34,239 nt of DNA from positions 1 through 34,239 of the forward strand of contig JBBCJT010000178.1 in assembly GCA_037190665.1 (NCBI GenBank), read 5' to 3'. Within the stretch, counting starts at the first letter, position 1. The number at the start of each line of letters is the position of its first letter. Both the position numbers and the translations under genes were made by a program. The notes under the pieces were generated by a model. The model was not told where the DNA came from, made no database searches, and worked only from the letters and a program-made list of their open reading frames with translations. Of the stretch, positions 1 through 8,041 are shown one piece after another. Source of the DNA: JBBCJT01 sp037190665. Lineage in GTDB: Bacteria; Pseudomonadota; Alphaproteobacteria; Acetobacterales; Acetobacteraceae.

Positions 1-143
1 TCGATAATCATCGAGGGGGTGGGGCAGAGGACCGATTTGGCCGAAGGCCCTCTTGAGGAATCGCAGGTCCAGGGGGCCGTGCCCCCTGGTGGGGTGAAGG
101 GGCAAAGCCCCTTCCGGGGCCCGGGGCAGCGCCCCGGCCCGCC
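1..143 (+). repeat. Hairpin-rich intergenic repeat, copy A (one arm)
   Basis: This stretch has no gene. It starts with half of a palindrome (TCGAT-AATC-ATCGA followed by GGGGGTGGGG) and then a spacer containing GGCCGAAGGCCCTCTTGAGGA. Three small hairpins follow, each with a 3-nt loop: stems 69-77/81-89, 97-103/107-113 and 121-127/131-137. The same order of parts recurs twice at 11498-11760. The element runs up to the stop codon of the regulator gene that ends at 144. Because the palindrome half lies at the very edge, a second, inverted arm probably lies just outside the window. It may act as a transcription terminator or mRNA 3'-end stabiliser; that is inference. Confidence 0.75.
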
Positions 144-1535
144 TCAACGCGAGAACGAGTACGCCGAGGCCCCCCGCTGCGCGGGGTCGAGCGCGAGCCG
201 GTGCTCCACTGGCGGAAACGCGCGGCTCGCGCAGTTCGGCCGGTCGCACAGCCGGCAGGACAGGCCGATCTCGGTCGTCGCGCGTTCCAGGTTCAGCCGG
301 TCCGCGTAGACCACGCCGTCCGCATGGGCGGCGTCGCAGCCCATCGCGATCACCCGCATCGACGGCGGTTCCGGCCACGGGCCCGCGATCTGGGCGACCG
401 CCTTGGCGAAGCACAGGAAGCGCCCCCCGTCCGGCAGTTCGGCGACCTGCACCACGATCCGCCCCGGCGATGCGAAGGCGAGATGCGGCGCGAACCGCGG
501 GCAGGACCCGCCGTAGCGCGCGAAGGGGAAGCCCGCGGCGGAATAGCGCTTGGTCACGTTCCCCGCGGCATCAGCGCGCAGGAAGAAGAACGGTACGCCG
601 CGCGCGGACGGGCGGTTGAGCGAGGACAGCCGGTGCGCCGCCTGCTCGAAGGACACCGCGAAGCGCGCGGCGATGGCATCGACATCGTGGCGCAGTTCGC
701 CGGCGACGTGCAGGAAGGCGTCGTAGGGCATCATCAGCGCGGCGGCGGCATAGTTGAGCAGCCCCACGTGGAGCAATTGCGCCGCCTCCGTGCTGGACGG
801 AGCCAGGGCGGCGATCTCCGCCTCCATCGCCTCGCGCCCCTCCAGCAGCATGAGCTGGAAGGCCATCTGGAAGCCCCGGCTCTCCCGCGGCAGCAGCTCG
901 GAGAGGCCCAGCGTGCGGCTTTCCGGCTCGAAGCGGCGGAGCGCACTGCCGAGCGGGCCGACGCGTACCGTGATCCCGTGCCGGTGGCGCAGCCGTTCGG
1001 CGATGGCGTGGTTCATCTCGGCCGGCGCGGCACCGAGTTCGGCCGCCATCGCCTCGGCCAGCGCCTCCAGCGCCGGGAAGTGGTTGGCGCGGTCGTGGAA
1101 CAGGTCCCGCACCTCCTCGGTCGGCAGCAGGATGCGCTTGCCGGTGGGCAGGGCGATGCCGCCCGAATCCTCCCGCGCCACGCGCCAGGCCCGGTACAGC
1201 GCGAGGATCGCGCGCGCGGCGTTGGGGGCTGCATCGACGAGGGCGGGGATCTCCGCCTCCGGCACCGCATCCGGCCCCAGCATCGGATCGGCGAAGGCCT
1301 CCCGCAGCGCCGCCTCGGTCTGCCGCTCCGCGCCGCCGTCCAGCGCGGCGAGGTCCACGCGGAACAGCGCGGCGAGCTTGAGCAGCAGGGCGGCGGTGAC
1401 CGCGCGCTGGTCGTGCTCGATCAGGTTCAGGTAGCTGGCCGAGATGCCGAGCGCTGCGGCCAGCGCCTGCTGGGTCATGCCCCGTTCGGTGCGCAGCCGG
1501 CGCACCGTGCGGCCGATCAGCGGTTTTCGGGCCAT
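144..1535 (-). CDS. ScfR/RamB-type short-chain fatty acyl transcriptional regulator (XRE HTH + IrrE-like + DUF2083)
   Basis: A 463-residue DNA-binding regulator. Residues about 11-62 form an XRE helix-turn-helix (RRLRTERGMTQQALAAALGI, then SYLNLIEHDQR). The middle corresponds to an IrrE/ImmA-like (DUF955) region, but the HExxH zinc motif is replaced by FQMAFQ at 222-227, as is usual in this regulator class. The C-terminal DUF2083-like part carries the cysteine cluster CRLCDRPNC (C427, C430, C435) followed by ASRAFPP. Members of this family (RamB, ScfR, PccR) control acetate, propionate and glyoxylate-shunt genes in response to acyl-CoA status. The gene is divergent from aceA with 142 bp between the starts, so aceA is the obvious target. 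The exact ligand cannot be read from the sequence. Confidence 0.9.
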   Translation of the reverse strand: MARKPLIGRTVRRLRTERGMTQQALAAALGISASYLNLIEHDQRAVTAALLLKLAALFRVDLAALDGGAERQTEAALREAFADPMLGPDAVPEAEIPALVDAAPNAARAILALYRAWRVAREDSGGIALPTGKRILLPTEEVRDLFHDRANHFPALEALAEAMAAELGAAPAEMNHAIAERLRHRHGITVRVGPLGSALRRFEPESRTLGLSELLPRESRGFQMAFQLMLLEGREAMEAEIAALAPSSTEAAQLLHVGLLNYAAAALMMPYDAFLHVAGELRHDVDAIAARFAVSFEQAAHRLSSLNRPSARGVPFFFLRADAAGNVTKRYSAAGFPFARYGGSCPRFAPHLAFASPGRIVVQVAELPDGGRFLCFAKAVAQIAGPWPEPPSMRVIAMGCDAAHADGVVYADRLNLERATTEIGLSCRLCDRPNCASRAFPPVEHRLALDPAQRGASAYSFSR

Positions 1536-1540
1536 GGCTT

Positions 1541-1555
1541 TTTACAGTCTTTACA
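1541..1555. promoter_or_regulatory. Candidate ScfR operator: direct repeat TTTACA-N3-TTTACA
   Basis: In the 142-bp space between the divergent regulator and aceA, TTTACA occurs at 1541-1546 and again at 1550-1555, a 9-bp period. RamB/ScfR-type regulators are known to bind A/T-rich TTTGCAAA-like sites, and these repeats stand out in otherwise GC-rich DNA. They begin 6 bp from the regulator start codon, which would suit autorepression. A related TTTGCA lies at 1629-1634, nearer aceA. Binding is inferred only. Confidence 0.4.
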
Positions 1556-1677
1556 AAACTCGGTCATTTTCTGTCACGGGGAACACAGCGTTGCGGCCTT
1601 TTCCGCCACTTTGGCCTCGCCCTTCGCGTTTGCAGTGTCAATACTTCACATGCTTCGAAGACGGAGAGGAAGCACGA

Positions 1678-3012
1678 ATGCAAACGACCCCGACCTACGC
1701 GCCCGATGGCGGGCATGGCGTCCCCGGCACCGACCCGGACCGTTTCGCCGGTATCCGGCGGGATTACACCCCGGCGGACGTAGCCCGGCTCGCAGGGTCG
1801 TTCCGCGTACGCCACACGCTGGCGGAGAACGGCGCGCGCCGGCTGTGGCAGCTCCTGAAGTCCGAGCCCTACGTGAACACGCTGGGCGCGCTGACCGGGC
1901 TGCAGGCCGTACAGCAGGTGAAGGCCGGGCTGAAGGCGATCTACCTGTCCGGCTGGCAGGTGGCCGCCGATGCGAACACGGCCGGGCAGATGTACCCCGA
2001 CCAGTCGCTGTATCCGGTGGACTCGGTGCCGAGCGTGGTGCGCCGGATCAACAACGCGCTGCGCCGCTGCGACCAGATCGCGGTGATGGAGAACAAGGGC
2101 GACGCCACGCACTGGATGGCGCCCGTCATCGCCGACGCGGAAGCCGGGTTCGGCGGCGCGCTCAACGCCTATGAGCTGATGCGGGCGATGATCGACGCCG
2201 GCGCGGCGGGCGTGCATTTCGAGGACCAGCTCGCGTCCGAGAAGAAATGCGGCCATCTCGGCGGCAAGGTGCTGGTGCCGATCAGCCAGCACATCCGCAC
2301 GCTGAACGCCGCGCGCCTCGCCGCCGATGTGGAGGGCGTGCCGACCGTGCTGCTCTGCCGCACCGATGCGGAGAGCGCGCAGCTCCTGACCACCGACGTG
2401 GACGAGCGCGACCGCCCGTTCATCGAGCCGGAGCGCACGCCGGAGGGTTTCTTCCGCATCCGCCAGGGCGTCGGCAAGCAGTACGCCATCGCCCGCGGCC
2501 TGGCCTACGCGCCGTATGCCGACCTGCTGTGGTGGGAGACGTCGGACCCCGACCTGGAGGACGCGCGCGCCTTCGCCGAGGCGATCCACAAGGAGTTCCC
2601 CGGCAAGATGCTCGCCTACAACTGCTCGCCCAGCTTCAACTGGCAACGGAAGATGGGCGCCGAGGCGGCGGCGAAGTTCCAGCGCGAGATCGGCGCGATG
2701 GGTTACAAGTTCCAGTTCGTCACGCTGGCCGGCTTCCACTCGCTGAACCTGTCCATGTTCAACCTGGCGCGCGGCTACGCCGAGCGCGGCATGGGTGCCT
2801 ACAGCGAGCTGCAGCAGGCGGAGTTCGCGGCCGAGGCCGAAGGCTTCACCGCGGTGCGCCACCAGCGCGAGGTGGGCGTGTCCTACTTCGACGCGGTCGC
2901 GATGGCGGCGTCGGGTGGCAAGTCCAGCACCACCGCGATGGCCCACAGCACCGAGACGGCGCAGTTCCACGATACCCCTGCCCCGGCGAAGGCGCCGGCG
3001 GCGACCCACTGA
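1678..3012 (+). CDS. aceA: Isocitrate lyase
   Basis: Cleaves isocitrate to glyoxylate and succinate, the first step of the glyoxylate shunt, allowing growth on acetate and fatty acids. The 444-residue protein carries the family signature KKCGHLGGK with catalytic Cys191. Other conserved blocks are SGWQVAADAN, DADTE-like ADAEAGFGG, the GVHFEDQ strand, WWETSDPD and NCSPSFNW. The start at 1678 is preceded by GGAGAGGAAG and matches the usual N-terminus; longer in-frame starts upstream would run into the divergent promoter. The length is normal for bacterial enzymes (about 430-445). Malate synthase is not adjacent. The divergent ScfR-type regulator is the likely controller. Confidence 0.97.
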   Translation: MQTTPTYAPDGGHGVPGTDPDRFAGIRRDYTPADVARLAGSFRVRHTLAENGARRLWQLLKSEPYVNTLGALTGLQAVQQVKAGLKAIYLSGWQVAADANTAGQMYPDQSLYPVDSVPSVVRRINNALRRCDQIAVMENKGDATHWMAPVIADAEAGFGGALNAYELMRAMIDAGAAGVHFEDQLASEKKCGHLGGKVLVPISQHIRTLNAARLAADVEGVPTVLLCRTDAESAQLLTTDVDERDRPFIEPERTPEGFFRIRQGVGKQYAIARGLAYAPYADLLWWETSDPDLEDARAFAEAIHKEFPGKMLAYNCSPSFNWQRKMGAEAAAKFQREIGAMGYKFQFVTLAGFHSLNLSMFNLARGYAERGMGAYSELQQAEFAAEAEGFTAVRHQREVGVSYFDAVAMAASGGKSSTTAMAHSTETAQFHDTPAPAKAPAATH

Positions 3013-3029
3013 ACGCGAGGAGGACGACC

Positions 3030-3155
3030 ATGGACGATACCGAACACGACGACGGCCTGGTGCATTCCCACGGCTGGGCGTCCGCCGAGCGCGGACAGCC
3101 GGTGCACGAGACGCCTGCCAAGCAGGCCCAGCCGACGAGGAAGCAGGCGGAGTGA
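3030..3155 (+). CDS. Small hypothetical protein (41 aa) downstream of aceA
   Basis: A short ORF begins 17 bp after the aceA stop with a good ribosome-binding sequence (GAGGAGGACGACC). It encodes a hydrophilic 41-residue peptide rich in acidic, His and Gln/Lys residues (MDDTEHDDGLVHSHGWASAE at the N-terminus), ending just before a strong terminator. No domain is recognised. Its position inside the aceA transcription unit and its strong Shine-Dalgarno support translation; its function is unknown. It could also be a chance ORF. Confidence 0.5.
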   Translation: MDDTEHDDGLVHSHGWASAERGQPVHETPAKQAQPTRKQAE

Positions 3156-3196
3156 GTTGCGGCTGGGGCGGTCCCCCCTAGCCGTCCCGCCTGTAG

Positions 3197-3230
3197 GCCG
3201 GGGGTCCCGTGCCCCCGGCTTTTTTCTTTT
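3197..3230 (+). terminator. Rho-independent terminator of aceA unit
   Basis: An 8-bp GC stem, GCCGGGGG (3197-3204) with CCCCCGGC (3212-3219), has a 7-nt loop and is followed directly by TTTTTTCTTTT. It ends the aceA/small-ORF unit and sits before the convergent SapC gene. Confidence 0.9.
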
Positions 3231-3260
3231 CCGGAAGAGACGCCGCGAACGCCGCCCGTA

Positions 3261-4001
3261 TCAGCCGGCCTCGCGCGTCAGCTCCGGCAGCCCGCCGATC
3301 GAGAGTAGATGTGCGTAGATCGGCTCCAGGTAGCCACGGTCGCGCAGCTCCATGAAATTCTCCGCCGGCAGCCGTTCGAGCCGCTGGCGGTCCACCGCGC
3401 GGAAACCGTCCACGCGACGCTGCTTGCCGTCGAGCTGGAACTGCACCGCGCCGGGCTGCAGCAGCTCCAGCTCCTCGAGCCGGCTCACCATCGCCTGGGT
3501 GCGCTGCATCGCGACCTCGTAGTTGCGGGCGAATTCCAGTGCGCGGTCGGTCACCGGGGTCGGCTTGCCGTCCGCGAACAGCGCCTCGCCTTCCGTCGTG
3601 CCCAGCGCCTTCGCGCTCGGGTCGATGCACAATGTCATCTCGTCCGACCCCTCGCGGCTGCGCGCGAGCAGGAACGGGTAGCGGCGGACATAGGCGGGCA
3701 CGTAGACGCCCTGCTTCCAGCTTCCGTCCGGTCCCACCGTGTGGCTCTGGCCCGGGACCAGCGCGGTCAGGGCGACGGGCATGTACGGCGCGTCCGGCAT
3801 GAACACGATCGGCACGGTGCGCGAGGCGGCGCCGAACTCCTCCGCCGCCACCGGGATGCCCGTCGCTGCGCGCGCGAAGCCGAAGCCGGCGTGGCGCAGG
3901 CGCATGGTGCCGTGGCGCGTGGCCTGCAGCGGCTCCAGCCGGTTGAAGAACAGCGGCAGGCGCGGGGCGGACGGGGTCGACGCGGTGGGGGAATCAGACA
4001 T
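3261..4001 (-). CDS. SapC family protein
   Basis: A 246-residue SapC-family protein (family named after a Campylobacter S-layer-associated protein). Recognisable features are PLFFNRLEPLQATRHGTMRL near the N-terminus, a VPIVFMPD strand, then WKQGVYVPAYVRRYPFLLAR and MTLCIDPS, which are typical of the family, and a C-terminal region rich in Leu and Glu. There is no signal peptide and no clear membrane segment. The biochemical role of the family is not well established. It is divergent from the glycosyltransferase, with about 97 bp between the starts, and is probably transcribed alone. Confidence 0.85.
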   Translation of the reverse strand: MSDSPTASTPSAPRLPLFFNRLEPLQATRHGTMRLRHAGFGFARAATGIPVAAEEFGAASRTVPIVFMPDAPYMPVALTALVPGQSHTVGPDGSWKQGVYVPAYVRRYPFLLARSREGSDEMTLCIDPSAKALGTTEGEALFADGKPTPVTDRALEFARNYEVAMQRTQAMVSRLEELELLQPGAVQFQLDGKQRRVDGFRAVDRQRLERLPAENFMELRDRGYLEPIYAHLLSIGGLPELTREAG

Positions 4002-4098
4002 GTGCCGGTGCCTTCTCTGATGGCGGCCTTGTCACCGACAATGCCATCCGCCGCAACGGGTCGCGCCCGCCGCGTGCCGGGGCTATAGCGGCGCCCGC

Positions 4099-5181
4099 AT
4101 GAACGCCGCGCCGCGCCTGGGCATCGTCCTGCCGCCGAAGGAGAGCTTTGCGCCATTCTCGGCCGGCGCGGTGGCGGAGGTGGCGCGCCTGCTCGCCGCC
4201 CCCGACTCGCTCGTGGTCGGCAGCCCGCCCGCCGGGCCGCCCTTCGCCGCGCCGCCGCTCCGGCCGGTCCGTCCCGGCTGGTGGCCGCCGGGGCCATCCT
4301 CCGTCCGCTATGCCGCCGCCGCGGTGGCCGCGCTGCGCGGCTTCGGTCCAGGCTCCGTCGATGTCCACAACCGGCCCGACATCGCAGCCGCGGTGGCGCG
4401 GCGGATGCCGGGCGTTCCGGTCTCGCTGATGCTGCACAACGACCCGCAGGGGATGCGGGAAGCGCGCTCGCCGGCCGGTCGCGCGGGCCTGCTCAAGGAC
4501 GTTGCCGCTGTGTTCTGCGTGTCCGACTGGGTGCGCGGCCGCTTCCTCAATGGCGTGCCCGAACCGCTCGGCGCGCGCGTCCATGTGATCGGTAATCCGA
4601 TCGACCTGTCAGCCCTGCCGGTGCCGGTGGCGCGCGAGAAGCTGATCCTGTTCGCGGGCAGGGCGGTAGCGGACAAGGGCGCGGACGTGTTCGTCGAGGC
4701 CTGCGCGCAGGCGCTGCCTGCACTGGAAGGCTGGCGCGCGGAGCTGATCGGCGCCGACCGCTTCCGCCCCGATTCGCCGGAAACACCGTTCCTGCGCGCG
4801 CTGCGCCCCCGCGCGGCGGCGGCGGGCGTCGCGCTCGTCGGCCACCGGCCGCGCAGCGAGGTGCAGGCCCGGATGGCGCGCGCCGCCATCGTGGCGGTGC
4901 CGAGCCGGTGGGAGGAACCCTTTGGCCTCGTGGCACTGGAGGCGATGGCCGCCGGTGCTGCGCTGGTCGCGACCGGCGGTGGCGGTCTCGGCGCGCTGAC
5001 CGAAGGCGTCGCCTGGCGCATCCCGCCCGGCGACCCGGCGGCGCTGGCGGAGGCGTTGCGGACGCTCGCCGACGATCCGGACCGTCGCGAGGCGATGGGC
5101 GAGGCCGGGCGGGTGCGGGCGCGGGAGTACGACGCGCCGACGATCGCCGCGCGCCTCGCCGCGCTGAGGCCGGCCGCATGA
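4099..5181 (+). CDS. GT4-family glycosyltransferase
   Basis: A 360-residue GT-B fold enzyme of the GT4 type that probably transfers a sugar from a nucleotide donor onto a lipopolysaccharide or exopolysaccharide acceptor. The N-terminal half is the acceptor domain. The C-terminal half carries the donor-binding signature E273-PFGLVA-L-E281 (E-x7-E), a LILFAGRAVADKGADVFVEA strand and the GNPID linker. Its stop codon overlaps the start of the O-antigen ligase-like gene (ATGA at 5178-5181), so the two are probably translated together. The sugar and acceptor cannot be predicted. Confidence 0.88.
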   Translation: MNAAPRLGIVLPPKESFAPFSAGAVAEVARLLAAPDSLVVGSPPAGPPFAAPPLRPVRPGWWPPGPSSVRYAAAAVAALRGFGPGSVDVHNRPDIAAAVARRMPGVPVSLMLHNDPQGMREARSPAGRAGLLKDVAAVFCVSDWVRGRFLNGVPEPLGARVHVIGNPIDLSALPVPVAREKLILFAGRAVADKGADVFVEACAQALPALEGWRAELIGADRFRPDSPETPFLRALRPRAAAAGVALVGHRPRSEVQARMARAAIVAVPSRWEEPFGLVALEAMAAGAALVATGGGGLGALTEGVAWRIPPGDPAALAEALRTLADDPDRREAMGEAGRVRAREYDAPTIAARLAALRPAA

Positions 5182-6389
5182 TCGCACGTCTCGACCGCGC
5201 CCTGCCGTGGCTGACGCTCGCCGTGCCGCTGTTCATCGTGCATGGCCGCGGCATCGCGGATGCGTTGATCGTCATCGTCGCGGCGCTGTTCCTCGCCCGC
5301 TCCGCCGCCGCGCGGGATTTCTCCTGGCTGCGGCGACCCTGGCTGGTGCTGGCGCTTGCGTGGTGGGCGTGGATGTCCGCTGTCTCGCTGCCGGACTGGC
5401 AGCCGCTGGGCTGGCTCCGCTTCATCCTCTTCGCCGCGGCGCTGGAGCATGTCGCGCTCGCCGATCCGGCGGTGCGCCGCCGGCTGGGCCAGGTGCTGCT
5501 GGTCTGCACCGCCTATATCGCCGCGCAGTCGCTGTGGCAGTTCGCGACGGGGACGAATGTCTTCGGCGATCCGCGCTTCCCGGACGGCGAGCTGACCGGC
5601 CCCTACGACCAGCCACGCGCCGCCGCCCCGCTGTCGCGCATGCTGTTCCCGGCCCTGCTGCCGCCGGCGGCCGCGCTGCCGACGTGGGCCGGGGGCGCGC
5701 TGCTGCTGGCGGGCACCGCGATGGTGGTGCTGATCGGCCAGCGCATGCCGACGCTGCTCACCGGGCTCGGCCTCGCGGTGATCGCCCTGATCTACCGCCC
5801 GCTGCGGCGCGCGGCGCTGATCGCGGGCGCGGCGGGGGTGCTGCTGATCGGCGCCTCGGCCGCGATCTCGCCGCCGACCTTCTACCGGCTGGTGACCAAG
5901 TTCTCCGCCCAGATGGCGGATTTCCCGCACAGCCATTACGGCCTGCTCGCCGCGCGCAGCCTCGCCATCGCGGAGGCCTATCCGGTCGCCGGCGCGGGGA
6001 TGGACGGGTTCCGCCGCCACTGCGCCGATCCGCGCTTCCATGTCGGCTGGGGCGGGCAGGGCGATGGCGGCGGTGCGGCGATCTGCGTGACCCACCCGCA
6101 TAATTTCTACCTCCAGGCGCTGGTGGATGGCGGCTGGCCGGGGCTGGTCCTGTTCGCCGCCATGGCGCTCGCGTGGCTCGCGGCCCTCGGTCGCGGGCTG
6201 CTCGCCGCCCCCGATCCGGTGCGGACGGGGCTGTTCGCGGCGGCGCTGATGCAGCTCTGGCCGATCGCGTCCACCTCCTCCTTCACCGTCATGCCGCTGG
6301 CCGGGCTGTTCTTCCTGCTGCTTGGCTGGGGCCTCGCCGAAGCGCGGGCGCATGAAATGCGTCACGCTATCGCAACGGGATTGCGCTAG
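5178..6389 (+). CDS. O-antigen ligase/polymerase-like membrane protein (Wzy_C family)
   Basis: A 403-residue polytopic inner-membrane protein with roughly ten hydrophobic segments. The C-terminal third has the O-antigen ligase motif order: GAGMDGFRRHC, a large periplasmic loop, then THPHNFYLQALVDGGWPGL, where the H-x-HN-x-YLQ block is the family hallmark. Such proteins join or polymerise polysaccharide units on undecaprenyl or lipid A carriers. The start ATG overlaps the stop of the preceding glycosyltransferase, indicating coupling. Ligase (WaaL) and polymerase (Wzy) cannot be told apart here. Confidence 0.85.
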   Translation: MIARLDRALPWLTLAVPLFIVHGRGIADALIVIVAALFLARSAAARDFSWLRRPWLVLALAWWAWMSAVSLPDWQPLGWLRFILFAAALEHVALADPAVRRRLGQVLLVCTAYIAAQSLWQFATGTNVFGDPRFPDGELTGPYDQPRAAAPLSRMLFPALLPPAAALPTWAGGALLLAGTAMVVLIGQRMPTLLTGLGLAVIALIYRPLRRAALIAGAAGVLLIGASAAISPPTFYRLVTKFSAQMADFPHSHYGLLAARSLAIAEAYPVAGAGMDGFRRHCADPRFHVGWGGQGDGGGAAICVTHPHNFYLQALVDGGWPGLVLFAAMALAWLAALGRGLLAAPDPVRTGLFAAALMQLWPIASTSSFTVMPLAGLFFLLLGWGLAEARAHEMRHAIATGLR

Positions 6390-6399
6390 AATTCGGGGC

Positions 6400-7002
6400 A
6401 TGGCCCCGCCCACGCTGCCCGCCGCGCTGGAATTCCGGATCCACACGATCAGCGACATCGTGCTCAAGCGCGTTTCGCTGAAGAAGAAGGGCGGCGGCAG
6501 CTACACCCGCGAGACGGTCGGCAAGTACGCCCAGGGCGTGCTGGTCTGGGGCAAGCTGGTGCTGGAGGCGCGCTGCGGCCCGTGGGGGAAGGGGATGCTG
6601 CCGCTGGGCGGCTACCGCGTCGGCAACAAGAACCGCGACTGGATCGCCAGCCCCTCCAGCCAGGGGATGAAGATCAAGCTGAGCTACGCCAAGCCCGACA
6701 TGTTCGAGCTGGCGGATGCCGGCGTGCCCTCCGCCTTCACCACCAAGCGGGTGCAGTTCTTCGTGCCCTTCTTCCCCGAAGCCAGGAACAATCACCGCAG
6801 CGAGCTGGGCATCCACCCGGACGGCAACGTCACCGGCACGGCCGGCTGCATCGGGCTGGTGGAATACGACGCCGACCGGTTCTGGGAGGCGTGGCAGGCC
6901 ACCCCCGCGGCCAAGCGCCCGACCCGGCTGGTGATCTCCTCCGCCGACACCGTTCAGAGCGAATCCGGGGACTGGACCGACGTCCAGCCGGGCCGGGAAT
7001 AG
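6400..7002 (+). CDS. L,D-transpeptidase-like (YkuD-fold) protein
   Basis: A 200-residue protein with a YkuD-type catalytic motif: H139 in LGIHPDGN and C150 in GTAGCIGL. L,D-transpeptidases cross-link peptidoglycan or attach proteins to it through this cysteine. It starts 10 bp after the O-antigen ligase-like gene, so it probably shares the envelope operon. I see no signal peptide or transmembrane segment at the N-terminus (it begins MAPPTLPAALEFRIHTISD), and a longer start at 6322 would not add one. Either export is unconventional, or the protein is a divergent member acting elsewhere. The catalytic assignment is good; the substrate is unknown. Confidence 0.75.
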   Translation: MAPPTLPAALEFRIHTISDIVLKRVSLKKKGGGSYTRETVGKYAQGVLVWGKLVLEARCGPWGKGMLPLGGYRVGNKNRDWIASPSSQGMKIKLSYAKPDMFELADAGVPSAFTTKRVQFFVPFFPEARNNHRSELGIHPDGNVTGTAGCIGLVEYDADRFWEAWQATPAAKRPTRLVISSADTVQSESGDWTDVQPGRE

Positions 7003-7075
7003 GGGCCCCGCGCCCCACGGGTGGCCGCCGCGCCGGACGCCGCCTATATCTCCGCCCTGACTGCGGAGACCGCCA

Positions 7076-8041
7076 ATGCCCGAACAGGTGCCCGTGACCG
7101 TGCTGACCGGCTATCTCGGAGCCGGCAAGACCACGCTGCTCAACCGCATCCTCAGCGAGAACCACGGCCGCAAATACGCCGTGGTGATCAACGAGTTCGG
7201 CGAGCTGGGCGTGGACAACGACCTCGTCGTGGATGCCGACGAGGAAGTGTTCGAGATGAACAACGGCTGCATCTGCTGCACCGTGCGCGGCGACCTGATC
7301 CGCATCGTCGGCGGGCTGATGAAGCGCAAGGACAAGCTCGACGGCATCATCGTCGAGACCACGGGCCTCGCGAATCCGGCCCCGGTCGCGCAGACCTTCT
7401 TCGTCGATGAGGACGTCCGCTCCCGCACCCGGCTGGATGCCATCGTCACCGTGGTGGACGCGAAGCACCTGCCGGAGCGGCTGAAGGACAGCGCCGAGGC
7501 GCAGAACCAGATCGCCTTTGCCGACGTGATCCTGCTGAACAAGACCGATCTGGTGAGCGATGCGGAACTGGCCGAGGTGGAGGCCGCGATCCGGCGCATC
7601 AACCGCTTCGCCGAGATCCACCGCACCCAGAAGTCCAACGTCGCGATCGACAAGGTGCTGGACCGCAACGCCTTCTCGCTGGACCGCGCCGAGGAGCTGC
7701 AGCCCGGCTTCGCCGCGGGCGAGGACGAGCACGAGCACAACGAGGACGTGGCCTCCGTCTCCTTCGAGATGGACAAGCCCGTCGATCCGGAGAAGTTCAA
7801 CATCTGGATCGGCGCGCTGCTGAACGAGAAGGGCCCCGACCTGCTGCGCACCAAGGGCATCCTGAACTACGCCGGCGACGACCGCCGCTTCGCCTTCCAG
7901 GCCGTGCACATGATCGCCGACGGCGATTTCATCGGCCCGTGGAAGGAAGGCGAGAAGCGTGTTTCCCGCATCGTCTTCATCGGCCGCAACCTCAACCGGC
8001 CGCTGCTGCGGCGCGGGTTCGAGGCGACCGCCGCAGGATGA
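7076..8041 (+). CDS. COG0523/CobW-family GTP-binding metallochaperone
   Basis: A 321-residue G3E GTPase. It has a Walker A at 12-20 (GYLGAGKTT), a metal-binding CxCC motif (C65-I-C67-C68) inside the NNGCICCTVRGDL block, ETTGLANP as the switch region and NKTD for guanine specificity. A His/Asp/Glu-rich stretch (about 217-225) and a C-terminal CobW_C domain follow. Family members deliver Zn, Co or Fe to client enzymes. Its stop overlaps the start of a WD40 protein (ATGA, 8038-8041). The Shine-Dalgarno GGAG (7065-7068) lies in a small potential hairpin with 7050-7055. No Zur box was found, so the metal is not assigned. Confidence 0.92.
   Translation: MPEQVPVTVLTGYLGAGKTTLLNRILSENHGRKYAVVINEFGELGVDNDLVVDADEEVFEMNNGCICCTVRGDLIRIVGGLMKRKDKLDGIIVETTGLANPAPVAQTFFVDEDVRSRTRLDAIVTVVDAKHLPERLKDSAEAQNQIAFADVILLNKTDLVSDAELAEVEAAIRRINRFAEIHRTQKSNVAIDKVLDRNAFSLDRAEELQPGFAAGEDEHEHNEDVASVSFEMDKPVDPEKFNIWIGALLNEKGPDLLRTKGILNYAGDDRRFAFQAVHMIADGDFIGPWKEGEKRVSRIVFIGRNLNRPLLRRGFEATAAG

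Noticed and set aside
201..2174. Plus-strand 657-codon frame opposite the regulator and running into aceA
   Set aside because: The sequence is an antisense/out-of-frame shadow of two well-supported genes and would cross the divergent promoter.
4308..6467. Minus-strand 719-codon frame opposite the glycosyltransferase and O-antigen ligase-like genes
   Set aside because: Low-complexity Arg/Ala/Gly-rich shadow; the plus-strand genes have clear motifs and overlapping start/stop signals.
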